A stretch of DNA of 64,000 bases from positions 24,165,315 through 24,229,314 of the forward strand of contig NC_045141.1 of NCBI RefSeq assembly GCF_008831285.2, read 5' to 3'. The notes under the pieces are model-generated. The model did not search any database. It was not told the origin of the DNA and saw only the letters and a program-made list of their open reading frames with translations. This stretch comes from Nymphaea colorata. Its lineage: Eukaryota; Streptophyta; Magnoliopsida; Nymphaeales; Nymphaeaceae. Shown here in pieces: positions 46,832-58,650 of the stretch (the first letter of the stretch is position 1; every line of letters starts with the position of its first letter). A program made the translations under genes and the position numbers.

Positions 46832-48065
46832 TGGGCTTAGCTAGAGATAAGCAGTATCACCTAGGCCTTGATCGCTTTCTGTCATCCCAGAGCGAGTGAA
46901 TTGCCTGTATGAAGCAGTTCATGAATCCTTTGACTGTTATCTGCCCCTACAACCACTTGTGTTCATGATTCCTTGTGATATAAAATGCTACTGACCGGAA
47001 AGCATCTGATGCATGCATGGAACAGTGGATTTTCCCTGGTTTTAGAGACGATGAATGGCAGAAGATCTTGGGAGAAATGCCATAAAGCTCTCCCGGAGAA
47101 GGGGAAGCTGGATAGTCTGCGAGCCGGTGGTGCCCGAGAACAACGACGCGTGCGAACTCCGGCTCTTCTGGTGGGAGACTCGTTCTTGATGGCAATATAC
47201 AGTGGTAAGGTCAGGCATCGGACTGAGTCTGAGTACAGGAAGTATGGCGAGGCAGCTGGCTTCACTAACTTCAGGTCACCGGACGTGGACCATTACTTCA
47301 CCCTCAAGGAGTTCCATAAATAGATGGAGCTGCTTGATTTTACTGAACACAGGCGAGAGCGCCCATGGGTGCCTGACCAGGCCGTCCGGTGCCGAGCTTC
47401 TAGCTCTTTTTAGTGTGAATGTTGAAGAAATTAAAAAAGCTGGATAAATAGGGACAATGTGTTGCATGCTTACTTGATGTTGTTCGTTCGGTAAAGAATG
47501 AGTACTGCTATCTTTGTGGTATGTTATATTTTCTTTCCACTTTGTTAGTTTGTAGATGTAATATTTGTTTATCCACCAAACACGGAGAAAAAATTAAAAT
47601 TGGTGGCAATTTGATTTTGATTCACCAACTGCTGTTTATTACTTTACTGTTTTTAAATATTTCACAAGCAATTGCATTTGTGTATTATATGTTCCTTTTT
47701 TTTTAATTTAACAGCAGTAATTCGTTTTGTCGCTTTGCAATTCAACTCTTAAATATTTTTACGGCACTGCTTCCGATATATAATTTAACCAACGGTGGAC
47801 CATATATGTAGTGGTTTGTTTCATTTAAAATTGTTGTGGCAGATTTTTTCTTTTGCAGTAAACAATAGTGAACGGTAAAATATTTTTTGAAAAAATGCAA
47901 AGGACTAAAACGAGAAGCGTAAAGAGCACGGGAGGATAAAATTGTCAATGGTGGGATGAGTCCTACTAGAAAAAGAAATGCCGTCCGGAGAAAGATAAGA
48001 TGTGGATGGATCAGAGTCTATGGAACCAAGCTTTGTACGGCAAATTAATCGTCCGCTACCTTCTC

Positions 48066-48072
48066 TAAAAAT
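48066..48072 (+). promoter_or_regulatory. Altered TATA box of gene J
   Basis: The site that is TATAAAT in D and H reads TAAAAAT here, in otherwise matching sequence (TTCTCTAAAAATGCGTTGA), 62-68 bases before the ATG. Expression may be lower or start elsewhere. Confidence 0.6.
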
Positions 48073-48133
48073 GCGTTGATACAGACATTTTTGTATCCGA
48101 TATGCAGCGGCAGCTCTAGGGAGAGAGAGAGCC

Positions 48134-48979
48134 ATGGAGGACAAAGAAGCGAGGCTGACCATGATGCACCTGGCAAACCTCATCAGCGTGCCCATGGCTC
48201 TCCACACAGCAGTCAAACTGGACCTACCGGACCTCATCTGGCAAGGTGGTGCCAACCTCCCCATCTCACCCGCACAGCTCGCGAGCCTGATCCGAGCCAA
48301 GTTCAGCCTAGCAACCGAGCCAGACGCGGTCAACCTCCAACGCATCCTCCGGCTTCTAGCGGGCCACGGCGTGTTCGAAGAGGTCCCCGACCACGGCAAC
48401 CCGCCGGCCAAGGCTTTCAGGCTGACCGACGTCGGCCGGACGCTCGTGAGCGACGATCAGGGCTTGTCGCTGGGCGCGTACGTGCTGCAACACCACCAGG
48501 ATGCTCTGGTTCAGGCATGGACTTGCCTGCACGAGTCCGTCATTGACTCGAGCCAAGAGGCGTTCAAGAAGGCACATGGCGTGTCTGCCTACGAGTACTA
48601 CGGCAAGGACTCCGCCTGCAACTCGCTGATGCAGAGGGCTATGAGTGGGGTGTCCGTGCCGTTCGTGAGGGCACTGCTCGAGTCCTATGATGGGTTCGGG
48701 TCCGAGGGGCTGAAGACGGTCGTGGACGTCGGCGGCAGCTCCGGTTCTTGCTTGGCGATGATCCTGCAGAGGTACCCGGGATTGCAAGGCATCAACTTTG
48801 ATCTCCCGGAAGTTGTGGCGGATGCTCCAAGATACCAAGGTACCTCACCCTCTCTCTTACTCGTGATGCGATAAGATAAAAAAAAAAGATAAGGAAAAAA
48901 GCTTTGTGATGTTCCCCATGCAGGTAACTTTGATATGTTGTTGTTTTGAATAAGTCCTCGCTCTTCTATGTGTTACGAA

Positions 48980-49023
<44 letters not shown>

Positions 49024-50603
49024 GTAATTGTGAATCTAAAACCAATTTCTTGAAAATGCTGCAAATGATGCTCCTCATGTGGACAACTTTGAAGAAACAA
49101 GCCTTCATTCTTTTCATCCAACTTTTTGGAAAACCGAGTTGGAGCACATGACTTAGGGACCCCAAGCAGGAAAAAGCCCAAAAGTACATTTGTAATCTGG
49201 CGTTTTTTTAGGACGCATAACGTACGATGTTTATTACACATTGGCATGTGACTCTTCACCCACTAGGTGAGCTGGTGAAAGTCACTAGAACCACGCACTT
49301 CTTGGTTGCTTTGGTTGGCCTACCATCATTAATTAGTACAGGAGGGGGGGGGGAGAAAGATTATTCCAAGATCATTTAAGAAGAAAATTTCCTGAAAACA
49401 AATATTGGTGACATCATTGAATGAGCAGCAATGAGGTAGCTCATTGCTTATAATCAACATATTTGAACCTTTTGGTGCTATCAGGGCAACATCAAGCTTG
49501 ATTCTTTTACTGCATAAATTGTTTGGGACGCACGACCTATGGGAAACTGATATTTCTTGAAATGTTCTGTTGCATGCAACAGGCGTGACGCACATGGGTG
49601 GTAACATGTTCGAGTCAGTTCCAGCGGGAGACGCCATCTTCATGAAGGTTTTGAAATTTGAAGCTCTTTCTGCTTTGTTCTCTGCAGTGGTTTTCTTTTC
49701 TTCTTCCTAAATGGATAGGACCATAGCTACAAAAAGTGCAGCTCATTTAATGTCCATTACAGAGGTGAGCATGTGATCTTCTGAGGGCCACTAAAAATTA
49801 GCTGCAACAGGAATCGGATATGGTGTTACGAAGCAACATCATGGGGATGTCACGTTCTCCATTTCTACATCCCGAATATTCGAAGATGGGAGAAGGATGT
49901 AGCCTTTTCCTAGCTTTCTGCTCTAACAGAGTGTTTAATGGTAGAAGAGAATGTCTAGAGACAGAAGCTATTGTCTGGTGTGAGGATATGGTTTTGAGTT
50001 TTCTTTTCACTTTTCTCCTTTTTTAAGGATACCCAATTCAATTGGTCACATATTTAGGTTGTTTGAATTTGAAATGTTCATAGTGTAAGATCCAAATTAA
50101 ACAACCTATAGGTAATAATCATCTTAAATGCGCTTGTTTATCAGGCTTAAAGGCCAAAGACATGCCCTAAAATAGTTTTTGTTAACTGAAATTAGGTTTA
50201 ATCTGAGATCCTCGGATTTGAAGTCGAGTTGCAATATTGTCTTCGAATCCTTATGATATGAAATGTAATTGACATGAAAGCTTCTTACACTTATTTGGGA
50301 CAGTGGGTTCTAACTACTTGGAGCGATGATGAATGCAAAAAGATTTTAGAGAACTGCCAAAAAGCGCTGCCGGAAAAAGGGAAGGTGATAGCCTGTGAGC
50401 CGGTGGTGCCGGAGAACACCGACAACAGCGAGCGAACTCGGGCACTTCTGGCGGGGGACATCTTTGTGATGGCAACCTACAGTGCTAAGGGTAAGCACCG
50501 GACTGAGTCTGAGTACAGGAACATAGGAGTGGCTGCTGGCTTCACCAACTTCAGGGCACTCTATGTGGACCACTTCTACACACTCTTGGAGTTCATAAAA
50601 TAG
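48134..50603 (+). CDS. NANMT: Nicotinate N-methyltransferase-like protein, gene J
   Basis: Exons 48134-48839, 49583-49647 and 50304-50603 (356 aa), GT-AG, phases correct. It is the best match in the array to Arabidopsis At3g53140 (nicotinate + SAM to trigonelline, cytosolic) as I recall it: MMHLANLISVPMAL, WQGGAN, LGAYVLQHHQ (113-122), VVDVGGSSG, GINFDLPEVV, then W-V-L-T-T-W-S-D-D-E-C (258-268), GKVIACEPVVPE, RTRALLAGDIFVM and GKHRTE. Thr261 stands at the COMT catalytic-His position, Glu289 is kept, and His322 replaces the second Glu, as in that family. Promoter through intron 2 are D/H-like, whereas exon 3 resembles gene A. Homology to D/H ends near 50142, so J is probably a recombinant. The altered TATA box is noted separately. 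Confidence 0.9.
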
Positions 50604-52332
50604 AGGTTCTCAATCTTTGCTAAGCCAAAGAGAGTTGGGTCTTGGCTGCTTACTGTGGTCATTGTCTTCTGGTGCCTCTAAGTGCAGTTTTGAGGTTATA
50701 GTAATTGAATAAACAAACTCAAAATGTTATTATTTAATGTTGCATTAGTGCAGAGCGGCCCTGTTTTCTATTTGGCTTGTTTCTCTTTCTCTCTTTTACC
50801 CTAGTAGCTCCAACTTATCACTGTCAACGTAGGCATCTTTGGCATTTGCCATTTCGCCATTGAAATATTGAGTGCTTAAATGCAAAGCCTTTCTTCTGTA
50901 TTCTCTCTCTTTTCTTCTTGAGAATGACTTACAAGTCTTGGATATCTTTCACAACAGTACTTTCATCTCTCTCTTTCTCACACACGCTCTCTCTCTCTCT
51001 CTCATGTCAGCCATCTATCTTGGAGTGAGCCAGTAATAACTTAGGTCCGTGCGTAGAACAACATTAACCACGGCCTTGATACGACCAACAGAGCACACAC
51101 ACACACAGCTCTGTGCAACGCTTGGGCCAACTAATTAACGGAGAGGAGTACATGTGAAACCGGATAGTCTGCCTCGTGCTTTAGCTGCAACTTAAACATC
51201 AAGCAAATCACCGGATTCCAAATTATATATGTCGCTCAATTAAGTTCTTTTTTTCATTAGTTTACTTCTTATTTTGTAAAACCAACTACATATCTTCATA
51301 TTAGAACAAATCAAAGGAAACTAAGACTTAAGTAGATCTTCCAGGCCGAGAAGAGTCGGCATCTTCGTATTTAATATTGAAGAGGATACCAGATAATAAG
51401 ATGAACACTGTATTGATATTTAAAAAATGTTGCGAGATTTTGAGCATCAACGACTTGAACCTTTTGGCTCCATAACTCTATGTGAAAATACCTCACACTA
51501 TTTCCATGTTAACTATTTAATTTTTGGAGAAGAATCTCCCGACTAGCGTACAGCTATAATATAACTTAAACCACGAGATGGAACAATTGTAAAAAGCATA
51601 TTTAAGAATTTCATGTATACATCTTATATGACAAATTCTCCAATGAGTCCCGCTCCCCTTTCCCTCTTGCTTGCTTTATTTTCCATTTTTTCACGACTAC
51701 CAAAATGTGAACAAGTTTTTCTGAGGACAGGTGGGAAGAAACCCACTGTAGAGCCAAGGTAAGTGAAATGCTCAGAAGTTTAGCACCGAGAAGTGAAATG
51801 CTGATGGAACTCTTACCTACACGACCTCCGACCAGCAAAGTCAAGACACTCGAGGTGGGAATATAAGTTACGCACAGGCATTAAAAAATGGTGGAAGTTG
51901 CCAGGTACAAGGCGTTACACAGAGCCCTTGTCCTCCGAAAACATTATAGGGACAAGGCCTAAACAGACTGTCGAAAGAAAACATTATAGGGGCAATGCAA
52001 TTTACCATAGACTGGGACAATGACTTGATAAATAGTAGGCTTACCTAGCAACCGGTAATGAAAGACAAAGGACAAACTTGCTGAAGGTAAAATCACTCCG
52101 ATTAATAAGATCAATAATAAACGAGAAAAGGATAATTAAGCATAATACCTCATTCAATGCTCAAGATACTCAACACTGCAAGTTCACCACAATCCAGCAA
52201 ACATGACCAAAATTTAAGCGGAAAAACAAAAATAAGGATATAGTATCGATACTCCAAGAGTATTAAAAATTTAACATCAACAACAAGCAAATAATCCTAA
52301 AAATAACGAAGTCCCGGTTCCTAAAAAGTTGT
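50604..52332. other. Spacer between gene J and eEF2 copy 2
   Basis: It contains the 3' UTR of J, CT repeats (about 50985-51004), a CA tract near 51095, and AT-rich sequence. The last few hundred bases should be the 3' UTR of eEF2 copy 2 (minus) and do not resemble that of copy 1. No gene seen. Confidence 0.5.
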
Positions 52333-55060
52333 TTAAAGCTTGTCTTCGTACTCGGACAATGGAGTCATCTGCTCCTTGAGACCCTTCCTTTTGCGAATGT
52401 CAGCCACCAGCTGCCCAGCCTGTGAAGAGGACTCCATTGGATCAGAGCTCATCATATCCCAATGGTCAAAAACACATTGGGGGAATGCCTGCCCAGAAGT
52501 CGCAGCCCGCAGAGTGCTGGAGAAACCAAAAGATTCAATGACGGGCAAGTATGCCTTGATGTTGTAAAGCGGTGTACCAGGCCTCTGCATTTCCTCGAAC
52601 ACATGCCCACGCTTCTGGTTAAGAACTCCATAAATACCACCAAGAGCCTGCTCCGGCGCTTGGATCTCAACAAGGTAGACCGGTTCCAAAAGCCTTGGCT
52701 TAGCAGTCAGCTGAGAAGCGTAGATAACTCTTCTTGCTGTGGGAATAACCTGACCACCACCTCTGTGGATTGCATCAGCATGAAGAACAACATCACACAC
52801 CTCGAAGCATATGCCACGCATGTTTTCTTCAGCCAATGCACCTTCTTTGGATGCCCATTGGAATCCAGCCACCACAGAATCCTTGATTTCGTTCAGGTAC
52901 TGAACACCCTTACACATATCAACAACCATATTTGGTCCAGTAGTCTCTGGCCCAAAACACCAAATCTTCTTAGCAAGGTCCTTGTCCCATCCGAATTCTT
53001 CTGAGAGTATCTTGGCCCGCACCTTGGGATCATCTCTTGGGCCAATACGTCCATCATCAATGGCTTCGGCCAATCCTTCTTCCATGGGCCTGGCTTCCAT
53101 GTAGAGACGGTTATGCTTGTTTGGAGATTTACTCATCACAGTTCTGCAAGACTTCTCCAGTACAGTCTCCCTGAATGACACGACAGGGTCAGAAACCACG
53201 ATCTCAGCTCCACCCATGAAATCTTCCTGCAGATCCTTGAGACAGATTTCAAGGTGCAATTCTCCAGCACCAGCAATGATATGCTCGCCAGATTCTTCAA
53301 TTGTACAGACAACCATGGGATCTGACTTGGCCAGACGCTTCAGACCTTCCACAAGTTTGGGAAGATCAGAAGCAACTTTGCATTGAACAGCCACACGGAC
53401 AACAGGTGAAACAGAGAACTTCATTGCCCTGATCGGATGTGCATCTACTTCCTTCTCATTTGTCAAAGTTGCATTCTTGGTAATGAACTGATCCAGACCA
53501 ACCATGGCAACTGTATTACCACACGGAACATCCTCAACAGATTCTTGCTTTTTCCCCATCCAAATAACTGTTCTCTGCACACTCTTCACATACAGGTCCT
53601 TCTTCTGCCCTGGAATATAGTTGGGTCCCATAATTCTCACCTTCAAGCCAGTCGACACTTTTCCAGAGAATACACGACCAAAGGCAAAAAATCGACCCTT
53701 GTCAGATGCAGGAATCATCTTCGAAACATAAAGCATCAAAGGGCCTTCAGGATCACAGTTCCTAATAGCATTAGCGTAAGGATCATCAAGAGGGCCCTCG
53801 TATAAATTCTCAACACGGTATCTCTGTGCCTTGGAAGGAGACGGAAGGTGGAATATCATCATTTCAAGAAGTGCATTGCTAGCTGGAAGCCAGGTCTGCA
53901 TGACACGTTTCATTAGAGCCTTGCCCACCAGCTCCTTTTCCTCAGATTTCATGGTAACACCAAGTTTCTGCAACATTGGCCACAACTTGTCCTTTTGATC
54001 ATTGATACAGGTATTTATAATTTGCTTGATAGGCTCATAACAGAACTGAACAAATCCTCTCTTGCATGTGGGAGAACCAGTACTCTTGTTGGTCCATTTC
54101 TTGGTGGCTGGGTCGAAGTAGTTTTCACCCCACAGTCTTTCCATCATCTTGGACTCATCGACTCCAAACTTTGATGCATACATTTTGGCAAAGTTTGTCA
54201 GTGTAAAAGCCCAACCGTGCAGTCCTGCAGAGAATGCCACGGTTCCCTTCTCAGGGTAAACCTGTACGTCACCAAGCAATGCATCCTCATATGTAGCCAT
54301 AATCACATTTGCATTTTCAATCACTCTTTGAAAGGTCTGATACGCTTCCTCCCCTTCAACCTGCAACTCAAGGAAACAGCGGTCCATCTTATTGACAGTA
54401 AGCACAGGCCTAATCCTCTCTCCAAGAGCTTGACGAAGCACTGTTTCCGTTTGAACACACACTCCTTCAACACAATCTACCACCACAAGTGCACCGTCTG
54501 TAATGCGAAGAGCTGCCGTAACCTCAGAAGAGAAATCAACATGCCCAGGTGAATCAATCAGGTTGATTAGATACTCATTTCCTGATCTTTCCCCCTTGTA
54601 GTTCTTGAGAGACTCCTCAGTCATCTCATAGTAAAGGGATATCCCTGTTGACTTAATTGTAATACCACGCTCAGCCTCATCCTGGCGAGTATCTGTCATG
54701 CGAACATCACCTGCAACTTCTTGGGCAATAATTCCAGCTGCTGCTACAAGAGAATCAGTGAGAGTAGACTTGCCTGCAAAAATTAAAGGGGAAAGACGAA
54801 AAGAATCAGTTGTAGACTTTGTATTTCTGAATTCAGTAACAAAATAAAAAGATCATTCAGTTGATGAATTAGTATTTTACACACCATGATCCACATGTGC
54901 AATAACAGACATGTTACGAATGTTATGTTTAAGGTCCATGATCCGACGGAGCTCTTCCACTGTAAACTTCACCTGCAAACACAAACCACATTCGAGCATC
55001 AGAAACATGATGTATGCAGTCAATAAACGTGAAATTAATGGCTCTGCAAATTCTTACCAT
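52333..55060 (-). CDS. eEF2: Translation elongation factor 2, copy 2
   Basis: Minus-strand exons 55058-55060 (ATG only), 54885-54972 and 52333-54773; 843 aa. All GTPase motifs and His700 are as in copy 1, and no amino-acid difference is visible. Exon 3 and intron 2 are nearly identical to copy 1 (intron 2: about 4 of 111 bases differ). In contrast, intron 1 (donor GTAAGAA here, GTATGAT there) and the first 57 bases of exon 2 (six silent changes) are diverged. It lies head-to-head in mirror image with copy 1 across the methyltransferase array. Both copies look functional. Confidence 0.98.
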
Positions 55061-56991
55061 TTTTGCTAGTTTAGATTACAAAAAATATATGTTGGAGAAT
55101 GGGCACCTGCAATGAAAGCAATGATTATTTCACCAGGAAAACAAATAAAAAACATGCACAAAATCAAAACAAAAACAAGACATCACAAAGCCAAAAAGGA
55201 AGAAACAAAATTTCAGAACACTTCAAATGTTTGGGTAACTGCTCTTGTTAATCAACAAACTTTATGTCAATTAAATTCTTAAAAAGGTGCTAGCAGTTGG
55301 CAAGAAACAAATATCTGAGGAAGCTGCATATGGTTCATAGAGAGATGAAGAATGAAGAGTTGATGCCAGAATTATATATCATGCACCAGAAAAATAACAA
55401 TAACTTGTCTATTTATGTAGTACATACTACATAGTGCACTTATTTATAGTGAAACAACTCTAGCAGGAACTTTTACAGCCCATTATGTATCCTCCATCCA
55501 CCAATCAACATCTACCAACCAGTAATAGAGATAGATCTTTAAGGGAGTGTCACTCAAAAATCAATACACCAGCTAATTCTTTGTATTTTTTAACAAGAAC
55601 CTGAGAACTCTCCTTCAGCCACGGAAGGCTCAAGACATTGGCATAAGATAACACATAGACAGACTAATTTAGGCGCTTTGGGTTTCATATTGCCTGATAG
55701 CAGCTATAATCCTCCTTGTGTTTGCCGGAGACTAGGAAATGAGGATGAACTATCAGTTTCCTACACAAACAAGTGCTTTCGTAAACCATGTCATTCTTGC
55801 TGTTCAGGAATGACTAGAGCTGTGGCAAACCAAGATCTAAATCGCCTAGGAATTCCTCTGAAAAAAATTCTTAGTAAGTAGATGATTCGTAATATGGGAA
55901 GTGAAAATTGACAAAACTAATCAAGTTTGACTTAATGTATAATTGAACAGCATCGGTGTGCTTCAGATTCATCCTTCAGTCTTAAAAACATAATTTTGAC
56001 ATGGTTCTATTTGGATTGTAACATGACCAGTTTAAATAAGAGCCACAACTAACTTGAACAAAACGTAGACACTGAAAGAAGAAAAAACAATACAACTCAT
56101 GCAACTGACATTTCAGGTTAACACCAGAATGACATAAACAAAGCATCCTTTCTTGGTAGACCCACACATAGCTGCTTTCAGTATCGATCACGAACCAATG
56201 ATTGGACTTTGAAAATATGAATCACGTTACCAGAACAATTATAGAAGGCAACCAATATGAATTATGAAGAATGGAAAGCAGTGGTAGTAACCCCATATTG
56301 CATCAAAGGCGAGAAAAATTAACATGTAACTGATTCCAATTCGTTGAATATCAAGTGCCTTCCTCGACATCAATGAACTTTTCAGATCGAAAAGCTACTT
56401 CTTGTTTGACAGCGTGCAAGCACACCAGACCAAAGTAAGCAAAAGAAGTAATCGATCAGCAAAACCACAATAAAACCAGAAAGACACCATGACTTCCGAT
56501 ACTAATAGCCATGAACAACCGAAAAGTGTAATGATAAATTAAGACATGCCACAAATAATGACAGATCATATCTCGCTCGCCATATAAGAGCGAGAAACGT
56601 CTACTAACCACACAAGTCGATATCAAAAACTTAATATCCTGCATGAAACCGCAGCTTATCATCTAGAGGCTGATCAGGACAATTGAACAACTAAAGAGAA
56701 ACACATGCAAAGAAGAACAAATTTGAGCCAAAAAGCAAAAACACAAGCAAACACGAAAAGATGTTCATCAACCTCGCTAATCAAACAACGGATCTGAGCA
56801 AGGAAATCGGAGTACACGATCGTGAAAGACAGGGAGAAGGGATCGTACCTCGAGAGACACCAGAAAAGGGTTGGAAGGAGGAGTGAGGAAGCAAGAAGAG
56901 AGAGAGGCGCTCAGTAGGGAAGCAAGGAGAAAAAAATGAGAGGCGCCCCCTCAAACCCTAAGATGTGTTGGATAGAAGGCCGCCTCTTATA
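55061..56991 (-). promoter_or_regulatory. Promoter and 5' leader of eEF2 copy 2 with a long leader intron
   Basis: Core promoter: TATAAG (56986-56991 on the minus strand) and a telo-box (56951-56960, TAGGGTTTGA). Leader intron 55107-56848 (1742 bases; donor GTACGATC, acceptor TTGCAG-like), then leader exon 2 55061-55106. The intron is alignable with that of copy 1 along its length at roughly three quarters identity, including the antisense-open block at 55678-55881. Confidence 0.7.
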
Positions 56992-57163
56992 CTTCCCGGC
57001 TCGGCCTGAGGGCATCCGTTTCGCATATTCGATTCTCGACGGAACCGTGCGGCCGTGGCTCGGGTCGAACTCGTGCCGCCGGAAACAAGTTGGGTTCAAG
57101 CTAAGCCTATGAGACACTCTGATCTTTCGATTTTAATTGACTTCAACGATGTGATTTCTTTTC

Positions 57164-57450
57164 TTTCAAACAAAAAACTGTAAAATTCCGTCAACTTATT
57201 GGACAAGATGTCTTATTTTCAAATTTATCTTAGTCATTTCAAACAAAAACTGTAAAATTCCGTCAACTTATTGGACAAGATGTCTTATTTTCAAATTTAT
57301 CTTAGTCATCAGCAGTGTCTGAATAACTTTTTAATGGGGAGGAAAATGAAAGAAGAGCTAAAAAAGTTTGTTTGGGTGCAAAGAAAAAAATCGGGAAATG
57401 AAAGAAGAGCTAAAACTTTTGTTTGGGTGCAAAGGAAAGAAATGAAGAAT
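57164..57450. repeat. Two local tandem duplications upstream of eEF2 copy 2
   Basis: A unit of about 73 bases is repeated at 57164-57236 and 57237-57309, almost perfectly. Just beyond, a unit of about 54 bases (AAATGAAAGAAGAGCTAAAA ... TTTGTTTGGGTGCAAAG) is repeated at about 57342-57395 and 57396-57445. Both are recent slippage-type events in the distal promoter; copy 1 has no equivalent. Confidence 0.85.
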
Positions 57451-57969
57451 GAGGAAAAGGAAAATAGTTTATGATGTAATTTCAATCTCTCTACGCAAGG
57501 GAAAGGTCCTTTCCTTTCCTTTCTTCTCCTTTTCTTTTCCGTCTTCTCTTTCACTTGTTTTCCTTCCATCCAAGCATAGTGCAAAGCTAACATGAAACCT
57601 TTGAAAGAGAGGAGAAAAACAAGTTAACAAGACGATATTTTTAAAAAGAAGGGAACCAATTTTGCTTTGATAATGGCGTGTTGAGGGACCATCTTAAGGT
57701 TCACCTTTGAGTGGCATAAAACTGAACAGCCCAACATATACTTACTATTAGAACAGCCCAACATCTATTTTTTTTTAATATTTCAGGGTTGTTTCTGCAA
57801 TGTGAACAATTAATTCCGCCGAGTTTTAATGGAACACCTTTCTAGATCAAAGGAGGAGCATCTTTTGGCTTAAACTGGTAGTGTTTGATTAGGCCTAGCT
57901 TGCTAAAAAGGAAAGGCCGTTTCTCTTTTTGTGGGCATTAGAGAGATTGCTTGGGATTTTGGGAGTGAG
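57451..57969. other. Spacer within the right inverted arm
   Basis: Pyrimidine-rich patch at 57500-57560, then AT-rich sequence. No gene seen and no clear counterpart in the left arm. Confidence 0.4.
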
Positions 57970-58650
57970 ACGAATCAAGTTATAGATTTGGTATTCAAAA
58001 GGCTACCATGATTTCACGTTGGCATATGAGAGAGAGAGAGGGAGGGGAGAGTCTTGGCTTCATGGGGAAGGATGAGAATGCCAGAGAAACCTGTTTAGCA
58101 AGAAAGAAAAAAATCATTATGAAAGTAAAAGCAAAGAGGACTACTAGGATGGTATTTGTGATGTGGCCTGCAGTAGAGGCTTCTGTTCTGTCGATCCTTC
58201 AAGGTTTCTTGCACAAGCATCAAGTTTCTTTTTTAAAGATCAGTGATGCCGCATATCAGGCCGGCCAAACAGGATTGATAGGGGCTTTTTGACAACAATA
58301 TAAATATTTCATTGTTTCATGCATCTGCTCAATATACTTCAATCTTTAGGGCAGATATATGGAACAGTAGTGCAGTGTTGCCAAACACGCAATTAGGGTG
58401 GCATTGCATTCGCCATTAAGGTAGAAAATTGTTGTTGACTTGGATTCGGCTCATCAAAAGCTCCTTCATGTTAGATCTTCTTTTGCTTGAGCAAAACATA
58501 AACTGAGAGTTCTTTTTTAATCTTAACCCATCAACCTTCATACCCATATCTGAGACTTGGCAAACCAAGGATCCCAGGGTAAGACCTAAAATCTGACTTG
58601 GAATTCAAAAATTCTCAGTTTTTCATTGAGAAAACTTTTGTTCCTGACGC
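57970..58650 (+). repeat. Outer block of the eEF2 inverted duplication, right arm
   Basis: Mirror counterpart of 7710-8240. Phrase order is conserved, with about 150 extra bases (58270-58430). A 94-codon frame at 58008-58292 overlaps the best-conserved part but its predicted protein does not follow the left arm, so coding status is doubtful. Confidence 0.7.

Larger units (their letters stand above)
41473..47323 (+). pseudogene. NANMT-like pseudogene I
   Basis: Exon 1 (41473 to about 42290) lacks a block after MTMMHL, carries the same internal insertion as G (about 41755-41930), has a TAG in place of Glu in the AYEYY motif, and has a damaged SAM loop. The exon 2 remnant at about 43543-43599 lacks part of the GVTHVGG codons. 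Exon 3 (47026-47323) starts W-I-F-P-G-F-R-D-D-E-W and shifts frame at least twice before ending EFHK-stop. The introns are swollen by a GAGCTCGA repeat, a tandem duplication, unknown sequence (43990-45980) and a LINE fragment. It lies between intact H and J. Confidence 0.8.

Noticed and set aside
52462-53805. Several plus-strand frames opposite eEF2 copy 2, mirrored in copy 1
   Set aside because: Antisense shadows of a conserved, codon-biased gene.
58008-58292. 94-codon frame in the outer block of the right arm
   Set aside because: The left-arm counterpart does not preserve the protein, so there is no evidence for coding; reported only as a conserved block.
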